DNA of 64,000 nucleotides from Cupriavidus taiwanensis (GTDB lineage Bacteria > Pseudomonadota > Gammaproteobacteria > Burkholderiales > Burkholderiaceae), in NCBI RefSeq assembly GCF_900249755.1, contig NZ_LT976853.1, positions 2,825,295-2,889,294 of the forward strand, written 5' to 3'. Shown piece by piece: positions 1 through 8,930 of this stretch (position 1 is its first letter; each line of letters begins with the position of its first letter). Below the pieces are notes generated by a model that saw nothing but the letters and a program-made list of their open reading frames with translations, made no database searches and had not been told where the DNA came from. Both the position numbers and the translations under genes were made by a program.

Positions 1-780
1 GTTCGTCTTCTCGTTCCAGCCGCCAACGTTATAGGTTTCGCCCAGGCGGCCGCGTGCCAGCACCTCGCGGATGGCCGAGCAGTGGTCGCGCACGTACAGC
101 CAGTCACGCACGTTTTTCCCGTCGCCATAAATAGGCAGCGGTTTGCCGGCGAGGGCGTTGGCGATCACCAGCGGAATCAGCTTTTCCGGGAAATGATACG
201 GGCCGTAGTTGTTCGAGCAGTTCGTCGTCAGAACCGGCAAGCCGTAGGTATGGTGATACGCGCGCACCAGGTGGTCCGATGCGGCCTTGGATGCCGAATA
301 CGGGCTGTTGGGCGCGTAGGGGGTCGTTTCCGAGAACTGCGGATCGGTTTCGCTCAACGAGCCGAACACCTCGTCGGTCGACACATGGAGGAAGCGGAAT
401 TCGGACTTGGCCGGTTCCTGCAAGCCGCTCCAGTAGGCGCGCGCGGCCTCCAGCAGCGTAAACGTTCCGACGATATTGGTCTGGATGAACTCACCGGGCC
501 CATGGATCGATCGGTCAACATGGCTCTCGGCGGCAAAGTGCACTACGGCGCGCGGCTTGTAGGTGGCAAAGAGCTGGTCCAGTGCGGCACGGTCGCAAAT
601 ATCGGTTTGCGAAAACACGTGGCGGGGGTCGTCCTCGACAGACGCGAGGGTCTTTCGATTCCCCGCGTAGGTGAGCTTGTCGACGTTGACCACACCATCC
701 GCCGACTTGTCGCTCAACCAGGCGAGAACGAAATTGGCACCGATGAATCCGGCGCCCCCTGTGACCAGAATATGGGACAA
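1..780 (-). CDS. rfbB: dTDP-glucose 4,6-dehydratase, 3' end outside window
   Basis: First 260 codons of a short-chain dehydrogenase/reductase of the RmlB family, which converts dTDP-glucose to dTDP-4-keto-6-deoxyglucose in dTDP-rhamnose synthesis. Visible are the N-terminal Rossmann loop GGAGFIG (about residues 8-14), STDEVFGSL, and the catalytic YxxxK pair in [12 protein letters not shown]. The reading frame is still open at base 1, so roughly the last quarter is missing. I place the start at a TTG codon (780-778) because AAGGAGC (792-786) lies 5 bases upstream and the protein then begins MSHILVTGG; no ATG fits as well. The gene reads away from apaH, so it probably heads a surface-polysaccharide sugar operon that continues past the window edge. 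Function is secure, the TTG start less so. Confidence 0.9.
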   Translation of the reverse strand, partial: MSHILVTGGAGFIGANFVLAWLSDKSADGVVNVDKLTYAGNRKTLASVEDDPRHVFSQTDICDRAALDQLFATYKPRAVVHFAAESHVDRSIHGPGEFIQTNIVGTFTLLEAARAYWSGLQEPAKSEFRFLHVSTDEVFGSLSETDPQFSETTPYAPNSPYSASKAASDHLVRAYHHTYGLPVLTTNCSNNYGPYHFPEKLIPLVIANALAGKPLPIYGDGKNVRDWLYVRDHCSAIREVLARGRLGETYNVGGWNEKTN

Positions 781-1011
781 AACTTGCTCCTTGCCTCGAT
801 ATGTTTCGATAACCCGGCAAAAGCCGAGCGCCCACCTTGTCCTCTTTTTGGACGGCGGGGCCGTAAGTGCCTGCAGAAGTGGCGGTATTCTATCCGACGG
901 AATGCCCTAGCCTACGTGGCTGCGGCGCCTTTTTGTAGCCTCATGTAACCGCGCCACGGTATATCGGTCACAAAACTACAAATAGAAGCGAATTTGTTCT
1001 GACAGGACCAG

Positions 1012-1860
1012 ATGCCCAACAATAACGTTACCCATTCATCACTTTACGCCATCGGTGACCTGCAGGGTTGCGCGCCCTCCCTGGACGCCCTGCTGGTTCA
1101 CCTGCCGGCGCAGCCAGCGGTGCGCCTGGTCGGCGATCTCGTCAACCGGGGCCCCGGTTCCCTGCAGACCCTGCGCACTATCCGCGCCATGGGTGAGCGC
1201 GCGGAAACCGTCCTCGGCAACCACGACATTCACCTGCTCGCCGTAGCCTCCGGCGTCCGCAAGAAAGGCCGCCACGACACCCTCGACGACATCCTCACTG
1301 CCCCCGACCGTGACGACTTGCTTACCTGGCTCCGCCACCGCCCCTTGGCCCTGCTGGAAAACAACTTTCTCCTGGTCCACGCCGGCGTCCTCCCCCAATG
1401 GACCGCCGCACAGGTAATCGAGCTCTCCCACGAAATCGAAGAACAACTACAGGGCCCCAACTGGCAAGGCTTCCTCGCCGACATCTTCGGCAACACTCCC
1501 GACCGCTGGCACGACGGCCTACGCGGCATCGACCGTCACCGCGTGGTCGTCAATGCCCTCACCCGGCTGCGCTACTGCACGCCCAACGGGGTGATGGACT
1601 TCAAGACCAAGGATGGCCCGGGCAAGGCGCCGGAAGGGTTCATGCCCTGGTTCGACGTGCCGGGGCGGCGCACCGAGGACGTGACGGTGGTCTGCGGCCA
1701 CTGGTCGACGCTGGGCCTGGTCATGCGGCCGAACCTGATGGCGCTGGATACGGGGTGCGTCTGGGGTGGCAAACTGACGGCGGCGCGACTGGCGCAGAAC
1801 CCTGCCGAGCGCACTGTCATCCAGGTGGATTGCCCGCAATATTGCGATCCCCTGGCCTGA
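1012..1860 (+). CDS. apaH: Symmetrical bis(5'-nucleosyl)-tetraphosphatase
   Basis: 282-residue metallophosphatase that hydrolyses diadenosine tetraphosphate to two ADP, a cytoplasmic alarmone-clearing enzyme. The metallophosphoesterase motifs are in order: AIGDLQGC near residue 14, VGDLVNRGP near 41 and GNHDIH near 67, followed by a conserved HAG (residues 123-125). Length matches the ApaH family (about 280). The ATG is preceded by an ACAGGACC Shine-Dalgarno-like stretch. It stands alone, divergent from rfbB across 231 bases of mixed-composition DNA in which I see no clear hairpin, and it converges on the acyltransferase gene with 35 bases between them. Unlike in enterobacteria it is not next to ksgA or apaG here. 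Confidence 0.95.
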   Translation: MPNNNVTHSSLYAIGDLQGCAPSLDALLVHLPAQPAVRLVGDLVNRGPGSLQTLRTIRAMGERAETVLGNHDIHLLAVASGVRKKGRHDTLDDILTAPDRDDLLTWLRHRPLALLENNFLLVHAGVLPQWTAAQVIELSHEIEEQLQGPNWQGFLADIFGNTPDRWHDGLRGIDRHRVVVNALTRLRYCTPNGVMDFKTKDGPGKAPEGFMPWFDVPGRRTEDVTVVCGHWSTLGLVMRPNLMALDTGCVWGGKLTAARLAQNPAERTVIQVDCPQYCDPLA

Positions 1861-1895
1861 ATCGCTATCCCGCGTTGGCGGGGACGACAGGACGG

Positions 1896-2729
1896 CTAAC
1901 CGATGGCAGCGGACGCTGGCTGCGGCGCGCTGGCGGGCTCTTGGGGTTGGTTCAGCCGCTGGGCTACCGTGGCGGCGTGCTCCGCCGCGCCCTGGCTGAG
2001 ATAAGCGACGACTTCTCTCGCCGAAGCCGCCAGATCGCGGCGGTCTCCCGAGGCCGGCATCAGCGCCGGCCCGATCACCAGCCGCGCCTTGATCGGCGGC
2101 GCACGCAAGACCGCTTCGAGCGACTGCAGCAGCGTGGTGTCGCCGATATAGGCGGCGGCCAGCGTGGGCTGGCCAGTGGCCGCGTCGAGGTAGTTCAAGC
2201 CCAGCGGCTGTACCGGCAGCCCGCCCGAAATCGGCGCCTGCAACAGGTTGGCATGGAACGGCAGCACCGAGGTTCCGTCGGTGGTCGTTCCTTCAGGAAA
2301 CACCCCCACCAAATCCCCCTGCAGCATCACATCCGTAATGTCATGCAGCACCCGATGCGCATCCCGCTTGCGCCCACGTTCGATAAAGATGGTGCCGGTC
2401 TTGTCGCACAGCCAGCCGATCAGCGGCCAGCTACGGATCTCGGACTTGGCGACGAAGCGCACCGGCTGCCAGCTGTGGATGACGTAGATGTCCAGCCAGG
2501 AGATATGGTTGGACACCACCATCGCCCCCTGCCGCGCCGCGCCGGTGTGCGCAACCCCGGTGGCGTCGACCACTTCCACTTCCACCCCGCAGATGCGCAA
2601 CAACCGCCGCGACCAGCGGCGGATATGCCACTCGCGCGAGCGCACGCCCAGCCATGGGAACAGCAAGGCGCAGGTCAGCAACCCGCGCAGCAGGTGCAGG
2701 ACCAGTGCGGTCTTGCGCAGCCAGATCAT
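1896..2729 (-). CDS. 1-acyl-sn-glycerol-3-phosphate acyltransferase family protein
   Basis: 277-residue PlsC-family acyltransferase, expected at the inner membrane acylating lysophosphatidic acid or a related lysophospholipid. Seen directly: a hydrophobic N-terminal segment (LVLHLLRGLLTCALLFPWLG), the NHxxxxD catalytic motif as NHISWLD, and the acyl-acceptor motif FPEGTTTDGT. The C-terminus ends in an Ala/Pro/Gln-rich tail. The ATG overlaps the stop of the dihydroorotase-like gene by 4 bases, so the two are translationally coupled. A lipid enzyme at the end of a pyrimidine operon is probably co-transcription rather than shared function. Burkholderiales carry several PlsC paralogues, so I do not assign plsC itself. 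Confidence 0.87.
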   Translation of the reverse strand: MIWLRKTALVLHLLRGLLTCALLFPWLGVRSREWHIRRWSRRLLRICGVEVEVVDATGVAHTGAARQGAMVVSNHISWLDIYVIHSWQPVRFVAKSEIRSWPLIGWLCDKTGTIFIERGRKRDAHRVLHDITDVMLQGDLVGVFPEGTTTDGTSVLPFHANLLQAPISGGLPVQPLGLNYLDAATGQPTLAAAYIGDTTLLQSLEAVLRAPPIKARLVIGPALMPASGDRRDLAASAREVVAYLSQGAAEHAATVAQRLNQPQEPASAPQPASAAIG

Positions 2730-4009
2730 GCCTGGGCGTGGTTGCCGTAGACGACTTGTCCGCCGACCAGGGTCATGCGGACCTTGCCTTCCATTTCGTA
2801 GCCGAGCCACGGCGAGTTCTTGCCCTGGCTCTTGAGCGAGCGGCGCTCGACCTTCCACACTTGCTTCGGATCGAATACGCATACATCGGCGGCGCTGCCG
2901 ACGGCCAGGGTGCCGGCCTTGAGGCCGATCACGCGGGCGGGCTCGGCGGTGATGCGGGCCAGCGCCTGCGCCAGCGGGACCTTGTGCTCGCTGGCCCAGC
3001 GCAGGGTCAGCGGCAGCAGCAGTTCCAGGCCGGTTGCGCCGGGCGAGGCCTCGGCGAAGGGCAGCAGCTTCTCGTCGTCGTCGACCGGCGTATGGTCCGA
3101 GCACAGCGCGTCGATGGTGCCGTCGGCCAGTGCGGTAACGATGGCGTCGCGGTCGCGCGGGCTGCGCAGCGGCGGCGAAAAGCGCATCTGCGAATTGAAG
3201 TAGCCGATATCCATGTCGGTCAGCGAGACGTGGTGGATATTGACGTCGCAGGTCACTTTCAGGCCTTCGCGCTTGGCCTGGCGCACCAGCTCCAGCCCGG
3301 CGGCGGACGACAGCCGGCACAGGTGGACGCGGGCGCCGGTGCTGCGCATCAGTTCGAAGATGGTGTGCAGGCGCACGGTCTCGGCGATGACCGACACGCC
3401 GGACAGGCCCAGCCGCGATGCCACCGCGCCGCTGGCGGCGACGCCGCCGCCGAGGAACGGGTCTTCCGGGCGCAGCCACACGGTGAAGCCGAAGGTCTGC
3501 GCGTATTGCAGCGCGCGCAGCAGCACCTGGGTGTTGCGCACCGGCGCCTCGGCCTGGCTGAAGCCGACGCAGCCGGCCTCGGTCAGCTGGCCCATCTCGG
3601 TCAGGGTCTCGCCCTTCAGGCCCAGCGTCAGCGCGCCGAGCGGATAGACGTGGGTCTGGTTCAGGGTGCGGGCGCGGAACTTCAGCATCTCGACCAGGCC
3701 GGGCTCGTCGAGCACCGGGTCGGTGTCGGGCGGGCACACCAGGCTGGTCACGCCGCCGGCGGTGGCGGCGGCCACTTCGGATTCGAGCGTGGCCTTGTAT
3801 TCGTAGCCGGGCTCGCGCAGCCGCGCGGACAGGTCGACCAGGCCAGGGCACACGATCAGGCCGCTGGCGTCGATGACCTTGTTGGCGGTGAAGTCGGCCG
3901 GGGCGCTGCCCACGCCGACGACCTTGCCGGCGGCGATGTAAAGGTCCTGCGCGGCGTCGGTGTTGCTGGCGGGGTCGATCAGGCGGCCGCCCTTGATGTG
4001 GATCTTCAT
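2726..4009 (-). CDS. Dihydroorotase-like protein (PyrC' type, metal-binding His lost)
   Basis: 427-residue member of the amidohydrolase/dihydroorotase family. The overall family pattern is intact: CPGLVDL near residue 54, LREPG at 64-68, a SDHTP stretch and the C-terminal GSAADVCVFDP. The metal-binding D-x-H-x-H element is changed to VDLSAR (residues 58-63), so both zinc-ligand histidines are Ser61 and Arg63. In Pseudomonas and relatives a non-catalytic PyrC' with the same kind of loss is encoded beside pyrB and is needed for aspartate transcarbamoylase assembly. The location just after pyrB (71-base gap) fits that role. The ATG at 4009 gives the usual MKIHIKGGRLIDP start. A true catalytic dihydroorotase should exist elsewhere in the genome. 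Confidence 0.9.
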   Translation of the reverse strand: MKIHIKGGRLIDPASNTDAAQDLYIAAGKVVGVGSAPADFTANKVIDASGLIVCPGLVDLSARLREPGYEYKATLESEVAAATAGGVTSLVCPPDTDPVLDEPGLVEMLKFRARTLNQTHVYPLGALTLGLKGETLTEMGQLTEAGCVGFSQAEAPVRNTQVLLRALQYAQTFGFTVWLRPEDPFLGGGVAASGAVASRLGLSGVSVIAETVRLHTIFELMRSTGARVHLCRLSSAAGLELVRQAKREGLKVTCDVNIHHVSLTDMDIGYFNSQMRFSPPLRSPRDRDAIVTALADGTIDALCSDHTPVDDDEKLLPFAEASPGATGLELLLPLTLRWASEHKVPLAQALARITAEPARVIGLKAGTLAVGSAADVCVFDPKQVWKVERRSLKSQGKNSPWLGYEMEGKVRMTLVGGQVVYGNHAQA

Positions 4010-4080
4010 AGCTTGGCTTGTCGTGTCGCTTGGCGGGTTCGGTATGTTCTGGCTTGCGTGCGGGGTCAAGCTGGCCGGCA

Positions 4081-5052
4081 TCAGTCGTTGTTCCCGGCAA
4101 CGATGCCCATCACCGCCATGCGCACGGCGATGCCGAAGGTCACCTGGTTCAGGATCACCGACTGCGGGCCGTCGGCCACGGCGGAGTCGATCTCGACGCC
4201 GCGGTTCATCGGTCCCGGGTGCATCACGATGGCGTCGGGCCTGGCCAGCGCCAGGCGCTCGGGCGTCAGGCCGTAGGCCTTGAAGTATTCCTGCGCCGAG
4301 GGCAGCAGCGCGCCGCTCATGCGTTCGTTCTGCAGCCGCAGCATGATCACCACGTCGACACCCTTGAGGCCCTCTTCCATGCTGTGGAACACGCGCACGC
4401 CCATCTGCTCCAGCCCGGACGGCAGCAGCGTGCGCGGACCGATGGCGCGCACTTCGGGCACGCCCAGCGTGGTCAGCGCGTGGATGTCGGAGCGCGCCAC
4501 GCGCGAGTGCAGGATGTCGCCGACGATGGCCACCGTCAGGTTGGTGAAGTCCTTCTTGAAATGCCGGATGGTGTACATGTCCAGCAGGCCCTGCGTCGGG
4601 TGGGCATGGCGGCCGTCGCCCGCGTTGATCACGTGCACGTGCGGGGCCACATGTTCTGCGATCAGGTAGGGCGCGCCCGAGCTGGCATGGCGCACCACGA
4701 ACATGTCGGCGGACATTGCCGACAGGTTGTTGATGGTGTCCAGCAGCGACTCGCCCTTGCTGGTCGACGAGGCGTTGATGTTCAGGTTCAGCACGTCCGC
4801 CGACAGCCGCTTGGCGGCGATCTCGAAGGTGGTGCGGGTGCGGGTGGAGTTCTCGAAGAACAGGTTGAACACGCTCTTGCCGCGCAGCAGCGGCACCTTC
4901 TTGACATCGCGGTCGGAGTCGGACAGCGAGACGAACTGGCTGGCGGTGTCGAGGATGTGCGTGATCATGTCACGCGACAACCCCTCGATCGACAGCAGGT
5001 GCTTCAGTTCGCCGTTCTTGGTGAGCTGCGGGTTGCGGAACGTCTTGGTCAT
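4081..5052 (-). CDS. pyrB: Aspartate carbamoyltransferase catalytic subunit
   Basis: 323-residue transcarbamoylase that condenses carbamoyl phosphate and aspartate, the committed step of pyrimidine synthesis. The carbamoyl-phosphate loop STRTRTTFE is at residues 69-77, the HPTQGLLD motif starts at 151, and HPGPMNRG lies near the C-terminus. Length fits class A/B ATCase catalytic chains of pseudomonad type. No pyrI regulatory subunit is present; instead the inactive dihydroorotase-like gene follows, as in the PyrB-PyrC' dodecamers of Pseudomonas. It sits 101 bases downstream of pyrR. That gap contains a short run of T on the coding strand, but I could not find a convincing attenuator hairpin. 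Confidence 0.96.
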   Translation of the reverse strand: MTKTFRNPQLTKNGELKHLLSIEGLSRDMITHILDTASQFVSLSDSDRDVKKVPLLRGKSVFNLFFENSTRTRTTFEIAAKRLSADVLNLNINASSTSKGESLLDTINNLSAMSADMFVVRHASSGAPYLIAEHVAPHVHVINAGDGRHAHPTQGLLDMYTIRHFKKDFTNLTVAIVGDILHSRVARSDIHALTTLGVPEVRAIGPRTLLPSGLEQMGVRVFHSMEEGLKGVDVVIMLRLQNERMSGALLPSAQEYFKAYGLTPERLALARPDAIVMHPGPMNRGVEIDSAVADGPQSVILNQVTFGIAVRMAVMGIVAGNND

Positions 5053-5153
5053 GGCTGGTCGGGCGCGGGCAAAAAACGGGAGGTGGGCTGGTCTCGGGGC
5101 AGGCTTTCGGGCTGTCGGGCATTCGGGCGCGCGGGGCGCCCCCGGGTGCCGGT

Positions 5154-5690
5154 TCAGCCGGTGGCGGAATCGGTGGGCTCGGTGGCGAAGGCGAACTGCG
5201 CGGCGGCGCCTTCGCCCTGGCGCGACAGCACCAGGGTCGTGCCGGGCGGCAGCGCCATTTCAGTGGCGCACAGGTCGGCGGCGATCGGCAGCTGGCGCCC
5301 GCCGCGGTCGACCAGCACGCCCAGCGCCACGCGCGCGGGGCGGCCGTAGTCGAACAGTTCGTTGACGGCGGCGCGGATGGTGCGGCCGGTGGCCAGCACA
5401 TCGTCGATCAGCAGGATGTTGCGGTCATCCACCGAAAACGGCAGCGTGGTCGGCTGGGCCTGGCTGTGCAGGCCCTTCTTGGCGTAGTCGTCGCGATGGA
5501 AGGCGACGTTGATCACGCCATGATCGGGCAGTTGCAGGTCCGCCGCCAGCCGCGCGGCAAGCCAGGCGCCGCCGGAATAGATGCCGGCCACCGACCAGCG
5601 CGCGCGCTCGGACTCGGGGATCAGTGCCTGCGCCTGTTCCAGCAGCTTGCGGTACAGCGACTCGGCGTCGGGAACGGAAATCTGCGTCAT
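5154..5690 (-). CDS. pyrR: Bifunctional PyrR: pyr operon regulator / uracil phosphoribosyltransferase
   Basis: 178-residue type I phosphoribosyltransferase. The PRPP-binding loop is visible at residues 92-108 ([17 protein letters not shown]), preceded by the PyrR-type [10 protein letters not shown] stretch near 65. PyrR proteins bind pyr mRNA in Gram-positive bacteria and have weak uracil phosphoribosyltransferase activity; in proteobacteria the regulatory role is less established. Its ATG overlaps the ruvX stop by 4 bases (TCAT at 5687-5690), and it precedes pyrB in the same direction. The alternative ATG starts further upstream would run into ruvX. Confidence 0.93.
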   Translation of the reverse strand: MTQISVPDAESLYRKLLEQAQALIPESERARWSVAGIYSGGAWLAARLAADLQLPDHGVINVAFHRDDYAKKGLHSQAQPTTLPFSVDDRNILLIDDVLATGRTIRAAVNELFDYGRPARVALGVLVDRGGRQLPIAADLCATEMALPPGTTLVLSRQGEGAAAQFAFATEPTDSATG

Positions 5691-6112
5691 AGCGGGAATT
5701 GGTCGAAATACTGTTGCAGGATGATGCGGGCGGCCTCGGCATCGAGCTCGCCGCGGCGGGCGCCGGCCATCGACGCGGCGCGCGAGGTATAGCGCTCGTC
5801 CACCCATTCCACCGGCAGCCCGAAGCGGCCATTGAGCTGGTTGCCGAAGCGCCGCGCCAGCTTCATCGACGGTTGCTCGCCCCCTTCCGGGTTGACCGGC
5901 ATGCCGACGATCAGCTGCACCGGGTTCCATTCCTGGATCAGCGCCGCCACGGCCTCGAAGCGGCCTTCGACGGTGATATTGGGGAGGATGGTCAGGGCAC
6001 GCGCCTCGCGCGTGATGAAGTTGCCCAGCGCGACGCCGATCTTTTTTTCGCCGTAGTCGAATGCCAGGACCGTGCCGTCGCGGGGCAGTTCACGCCCCAC
6101 GGCATCAGGCAT
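5687..6112 (-). CDS. ruvX: Putative pre-16S rRNA nuclease (Holliday junction resolvase-like)
   Basis: 141-residue YqgF/RuvX protein with an RNase H-like fold, thought to act in 16S rRNA 5' end maturation. The family acidic residues are visible: Asp19 in [10 protein letters not shown], Asp105-Glu106 in WVDERYTS and Asp124 in [10 protein letters not shown], plus [11 protein letters not shown] near residue 70. It overlaps yqgE upstream by 8 bases and pyrR downstream by 4. The yqgE-ruvX-pyrR-pyrB order is common in gamma- and beta-proteobacteria, which supports the assignment. Confidence 0.95.
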   Translation of the reverse strand: MPDAVGRELPRDGTVLAFDYGEKKIGVALGNFITREARALTILPNITVEGRFEAVAALIQEWNPVQLIVGMPVNPEGGEQPSMKLARRFGNQLNGRFGLPVEWVDERYTSRAASMAGARRGELDAEAARIILQQYFDQFPL

Positions 6113-6677
6113 GCCCGGCCTCGCCGGACAGCATGGTGAAGTCGATGCCCAGCAGCCGGATGGCGGCGGCAAAGCGATCGTCGGGCGGGACGCTGAAGAT
6201 GATCTCGGGGTCGGCCTGGACGGTGAGCCAGCCGTTGCGGCTGAGTTCTTCCTCAAGCTGGCCGGCGCCCCAGCCGGAATAGCCCAGCGTCAGCAGGAAG
6301 CGGTGCGGGCCGCTGCCGTTGGCCACGGCCTCGAGCACGTCCTTGGAGGTGGTCATCTCCAGCCCGCCGGGCACGGCCAGCGACGAGACATAGACGCCCA
6401 CCGGGTCGTGCAGCACGAAACCGCGCTCGGTCTGCACCGGGCCGCCGAAGTAGACCGGCTGGTGCGCCACCGGCTGGATCTCGAGCTTGAGGTCGATCTT
6501 GTCGAACAGCGTGGCCATGTCGATGTCGATGGGCCGGTTGATCACCAGCCCGAGCGCGCCACGCTCGTTGTGTTCGCAGATATAGACGACGGAACCCGAA
6601 AAGGTCGGATCGGCCATGCCGGGCATGGCAATCAGGAACTGATTGGTCAGATTGATGGGTGCTTCGGGCTTCGCCAT
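6105..6677 (-). CDS. yqgE: YqgE/AlgH family protein
   Basis: 190-residue UPF0301 (YqgE/AlgH) protein of unknown biochemical role. Characteristic stretches are [25 protein letters not shown] at the start, [10 protein letters not shown] in the first third and [17 protein letters not shown] in the middle. I start at the ATG giving MAKPEAP; an ATG three codons upstream (6686) is equally possible because neither has a strong ribosome-binding site. It overlaps ruvX, and the rsuA stop lies 104 bases upstream, so it may have its own promoter or be read from rsuA. Confidence 0.93.
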   Translation of the reverse strand: MAKPEAPINLTNQFLIAMPGMADPTFSGSVVYICEHNERGALGLVINRPIDIDMATLFDKIDLKLEIQPVAHQPVYFGGPVQTERGFVLHDPVGVYVSSLAVPGGLEMTTSKDVLEAVANGSGPHRFLLTLGYSGWGAGQLEEELSRNGWLTVQADPEIIFSVPPDDRFAAAIRLLGIDFTMLSGEAGHA

Positions 6678-6781
6678 GCCTTGCATTTTATCAAATCGCC
6701 GGGGGTCTTCCGGAAAAGATTGGCGGGCCTTGCAGTGCAGCAACGGGCGCTTCGCGACACGCCGCCAGCGGCGGGGCTGGC

Positions 6782-7489
6782 TCATGCCTTGCCAGACAGC
6801 GCGGCCAGTTCCTGCGCCGTCAGCCAGCGCCACTCGCCCTCGGCCAGCGCCGGATCCAGCTGCACGGCGCCGATGGCGCTGCGATGCAGTGCGTCGACGT
6901 GGTTGCCCGCGGCCGCGACCATGCGCTTGACCTGGTGGTACTTGCCTTGCACCAGCGTCAGCCGCAGGCTGCGTTCGCCGGTGATCTCGCAGTCTTCCGC
7001 CGCGATCGGCGCCGGTTCGTCCAGCAGTTGCACCCCGCTGCGCAGCGCTTCGGCCTGCTCGGCCGTGACCGGCTCGGCGGTGGTGACTTCATAGATCTTG
7101 GGCACCTTGCGCTTGGGCGAGGTCTGCGCGTGGATGAACTGGCCATCGTCGGTCAGCAGCAGCAGGCCGGTGGTGTCGTGGTCCAGCCGCCCCACCGCCT
7201 GCACCTCGCGCTGGCGCAGCGGCACCGGCAGCAGGTTGTAGACGCTGGGGTGATGGCGCGGGCGCTGCGAGCATTCATAGCCGGCGGGCTTGTTCAGCAT
7301 CAGGTAGGCCTTGGTGCAGGCCACCCATTCCTCGCCATCGACGGTCAGGCGCAGGCCGTCCACGTCGAACTGCGCGCGCGGGTCTTCGCAGAGTTCGCCG
7401 TTGACCTCGACCAGCCCGGCGGCGATCAGGTCGCCGCAGTACCGGCGCGTGCCAAAGCCTTGGGATTGGAGGATGCGGTCGAGTGTCAT
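6782..7489 (-). CDS. rsuA: 16S rRNA pseudouridine(516) synthase, RsuA family
   Basis: 235-residue pseudouridine synthase with an N-terminal S4-type RNA-binding segment (LDRILQSQGFGTRR, residues 3-16) and the catalytic GRLDHDTTGLLLL motif, Asp103 being the expected nucleophile. KYHQVKRMVAAAGNHV near the C-terminus is typical of RsuA rather than RluB/E/F, whose length and motif spacing differ slightly. It acts on 16S rRNA in the cytoplasm. The ATG gives the usual short N-terminus. The region upstream is a palindromic repeat element rather than another gene, so the promoter must lie within or beside that repeat. Confidence 0.9.
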   Translation of the reverse strand: MTLDRILQSQGFGTRRYCGDLIAAGLVEVNGELCEDPRAQFDVDGLRLTVDGEEWVACTKAYLMLNKPAGYECSQRPRHHPSVYNLLPVPLRQREVQAVGRLDHDTTGLLLLTDDGQFIHAQTSPKRKVPKIYEVTTAEPVTAEQAEALRSGVQLLDEPAPIAAEDCEITGERSLRLTLVQGKYHQVKRMVAAAGNHVDALHRSAIGAVQLDPALAEGEWRWLTAQELAALSGKA

Positions 7490-7578
7490 GGAATGGATAG
7501 TGGGTAGAAATGGATGGTGGCGCGACTGCTGCGCGAGAGTCCGGATTGCTGCCACGGCTTGCCTGCTGCCGGTTTGCT

Positions 7579-7697
7579 CCCCTCTCCCGCGTGCGGGAGA
7601 GGGGCCGGGGGTGAGGGCAGGCGGTGGCAGACCGCAGGCCTGGACTCTGTAGATAAGCCCGCCCTCACCCCAACCCTCTCCCGCAAGCGGGAGAGGG
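7579..7697. repeat. REP/BIME-like palindromic repeat element
   Basis: Two perfect hairpins, CCCCTCTCCCGC/GCGGGAGAGGGG (7579-7590 and 7593-7604) and CCCTCTCCCGC/GCGGGAGAGGG (7674-7684 and 7687-7697), flank an inner perfect pair GGGGTGAGGGC (7609-7619) and GCCCTCACCCC (7661-7671). Together they can fold into a cloverleaf. The same parts recur at 15319-15473. It lies between hemY and rsuA, whose reading direction is the same, and no gene is visible in 7490-7735. Confidence 0.85.
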
Positions 7698-7735
7698 AGC
7701 ACACATTCGGTTACTTTACGCGCAGCCTGAAACCC

Positions 7736-8926
7736 TCACGCCGCCAGCATCGCGCTCTCGCGATAGTGCCGCTGCGCGTCTTCGAAGCGCTCGGTTTCCT
7801 CGAACAGCCGCGCCAGCGCCAGGTGCGTGCGCACGCGCAGGCGGCGCTGCTGGTCGGGGTCGGCATACTTCAGCGCGCGCTCGAAGCTGGATTGCGCCTT
7901 GCCCCACAGCTTCTCGCCCAGGCACAGCACGCCCAGCGTGTAGTAGAGGTCGGCGTCGGCGGGATGCGCGGCCAGCCATTTCTCGGCCTGCTGGATCTGC
8001 GGCAGCGCGTGGCCGGGCACGGCGCAATCGGCATAGCGCAGCACCAGGCGGCTGTCCCAGTTGACCTTGAGCGCGTCTTCGATGATGCGGCGGGCTTCGT
8101 TCTGCCGGCCCAGTGCCGCAAAGTAGCGCGCCGCCGGTTCGGCGATGCGGGTGGCGCGACGCTCGTCGGCGGACAATGAGCGCCAGAACTCGGACAGCGC
8201 GTCGGCGTCGTGGCGGCGCTCGTCCAGCATGGCTTCGATCGCCATCTGCTTGAGCCGCAGCGCCAGCACCGGATGCAGCGCGTTGCGCTTTTCCAGCGAG
8301 CGCGCCAGGCGCAGCACCTCGGACCAGTTCTTCAGGTGCTGGTGCGCGCGCAGCGCAATGCGCTGCACGTGGATCTGGCGCGCGCCCTGCGACTGCAGCT
8401 GGGCGATGGTTTCCAGCGCGCCGTCGGCGTCGCGCGCGTCGACCAGCAGTTCGGCCATCGACACCAGCCGCGCCTGCTCGCGCTCGGGATCGGTCACCTG
8501 CGCCATCCAGGCGTCGCGCCGCTCGGTTTCCTGCATGCGGTGCGCGGCGCGCGCGCCGATCAGCGCGGCGGTCTGGGCCTGGTCGTCCCACGACTGGGCG
8601 TCGCGCGCGGCGCGCTCGGCGCGGGCGAAGCGGCCGGCGAACAGGTTTTCGATCGACTCGCGCAGCGCCGCCTGCGCCTTGCTCATGCGGCTGCGCTCGC
8701 GGTAGGCGGCGGCGCGGCGCGGCATCTCGGCCAGATGGCGGATGGTGGACATCACCGTCCACACCACGAAGAAGATCAGCAGCAGCAACGCCAGCGCCAG
8801 GTTCAGCGACAGCTCGACGCGGTACGGCGGATAGAACAGCACCACATTGCTGTGGTTGAACTGCGTGAACAGGGCCAGCCCGACGGCGCCGCCAAACAGG
8901 ACCGCAACCCAGAACAGAAGGCGCAT
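7736..8926 (-). CDS. hemY: HemY-type membrane TPR protein
   Basis: 396-residue protein with two N-terminal membrane segments (about residues 2-20 and 40-62) and the HemY N-terminal domain stretch NHSNVVLFYPPYRVELSLNLAL between them, followed by helical, TPR-like repeats (YYTLGVLCLGEKLWGKAQSSFERAL and similar). Proteobacterial HemY is encoded after hemD/hemX and is linked to late porphyrin synthesis, but its activity is not firmly defined; it is not the protoporphyrinogen oxidase called HemY in Bacillus. Only 4 bases separate it from the hemD-hemX stop. The gene ends close to a palindromic repeat, which may mark the operon end. Confidence 0.92.
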   Translation of the reverse strand: MRLLFWVAVLFGGAVGLALFTQFNHSNVVLFYPPYRVELSLNLALALLLLIFFVVWTVMSTIRHLAEMPRRAAAYRERSRMSKAQAALRESIENLFAGRFARAERAARDAQSWDDQAQTAALIGARAAHRMQETERRDAWMAQVTDPEREQARLVSMAELLVDARDADGALETIAQLQSQGARQIHVQRIALRAHQHLKNWSEVLRLARSLEKRNALHPVLALRLKQMAIEAMLDERRHDADALSEFWRSLSADERRATRIAEPAARYFAALGRQNEARRIIEDALKVNWDSRLVLRYADCAVPGHALPQIQQAEKWLAAHPADADLYYTLGVLCLGEKLWGKAQSSFERALKYADPDQQRRLRVRTHLALARLFEETERFEDAQRHYRESAMLAA

Positions 8927-8930
8927 GGGC

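Noticed and set aside
1896..4100. A 734-codon minus-strand frame as one fused protein
   Set aside because: The upstream half is an out-of-frame shadow of the dihydroorotase-like gene; only the last 277 codons show acyltransferase motifs.
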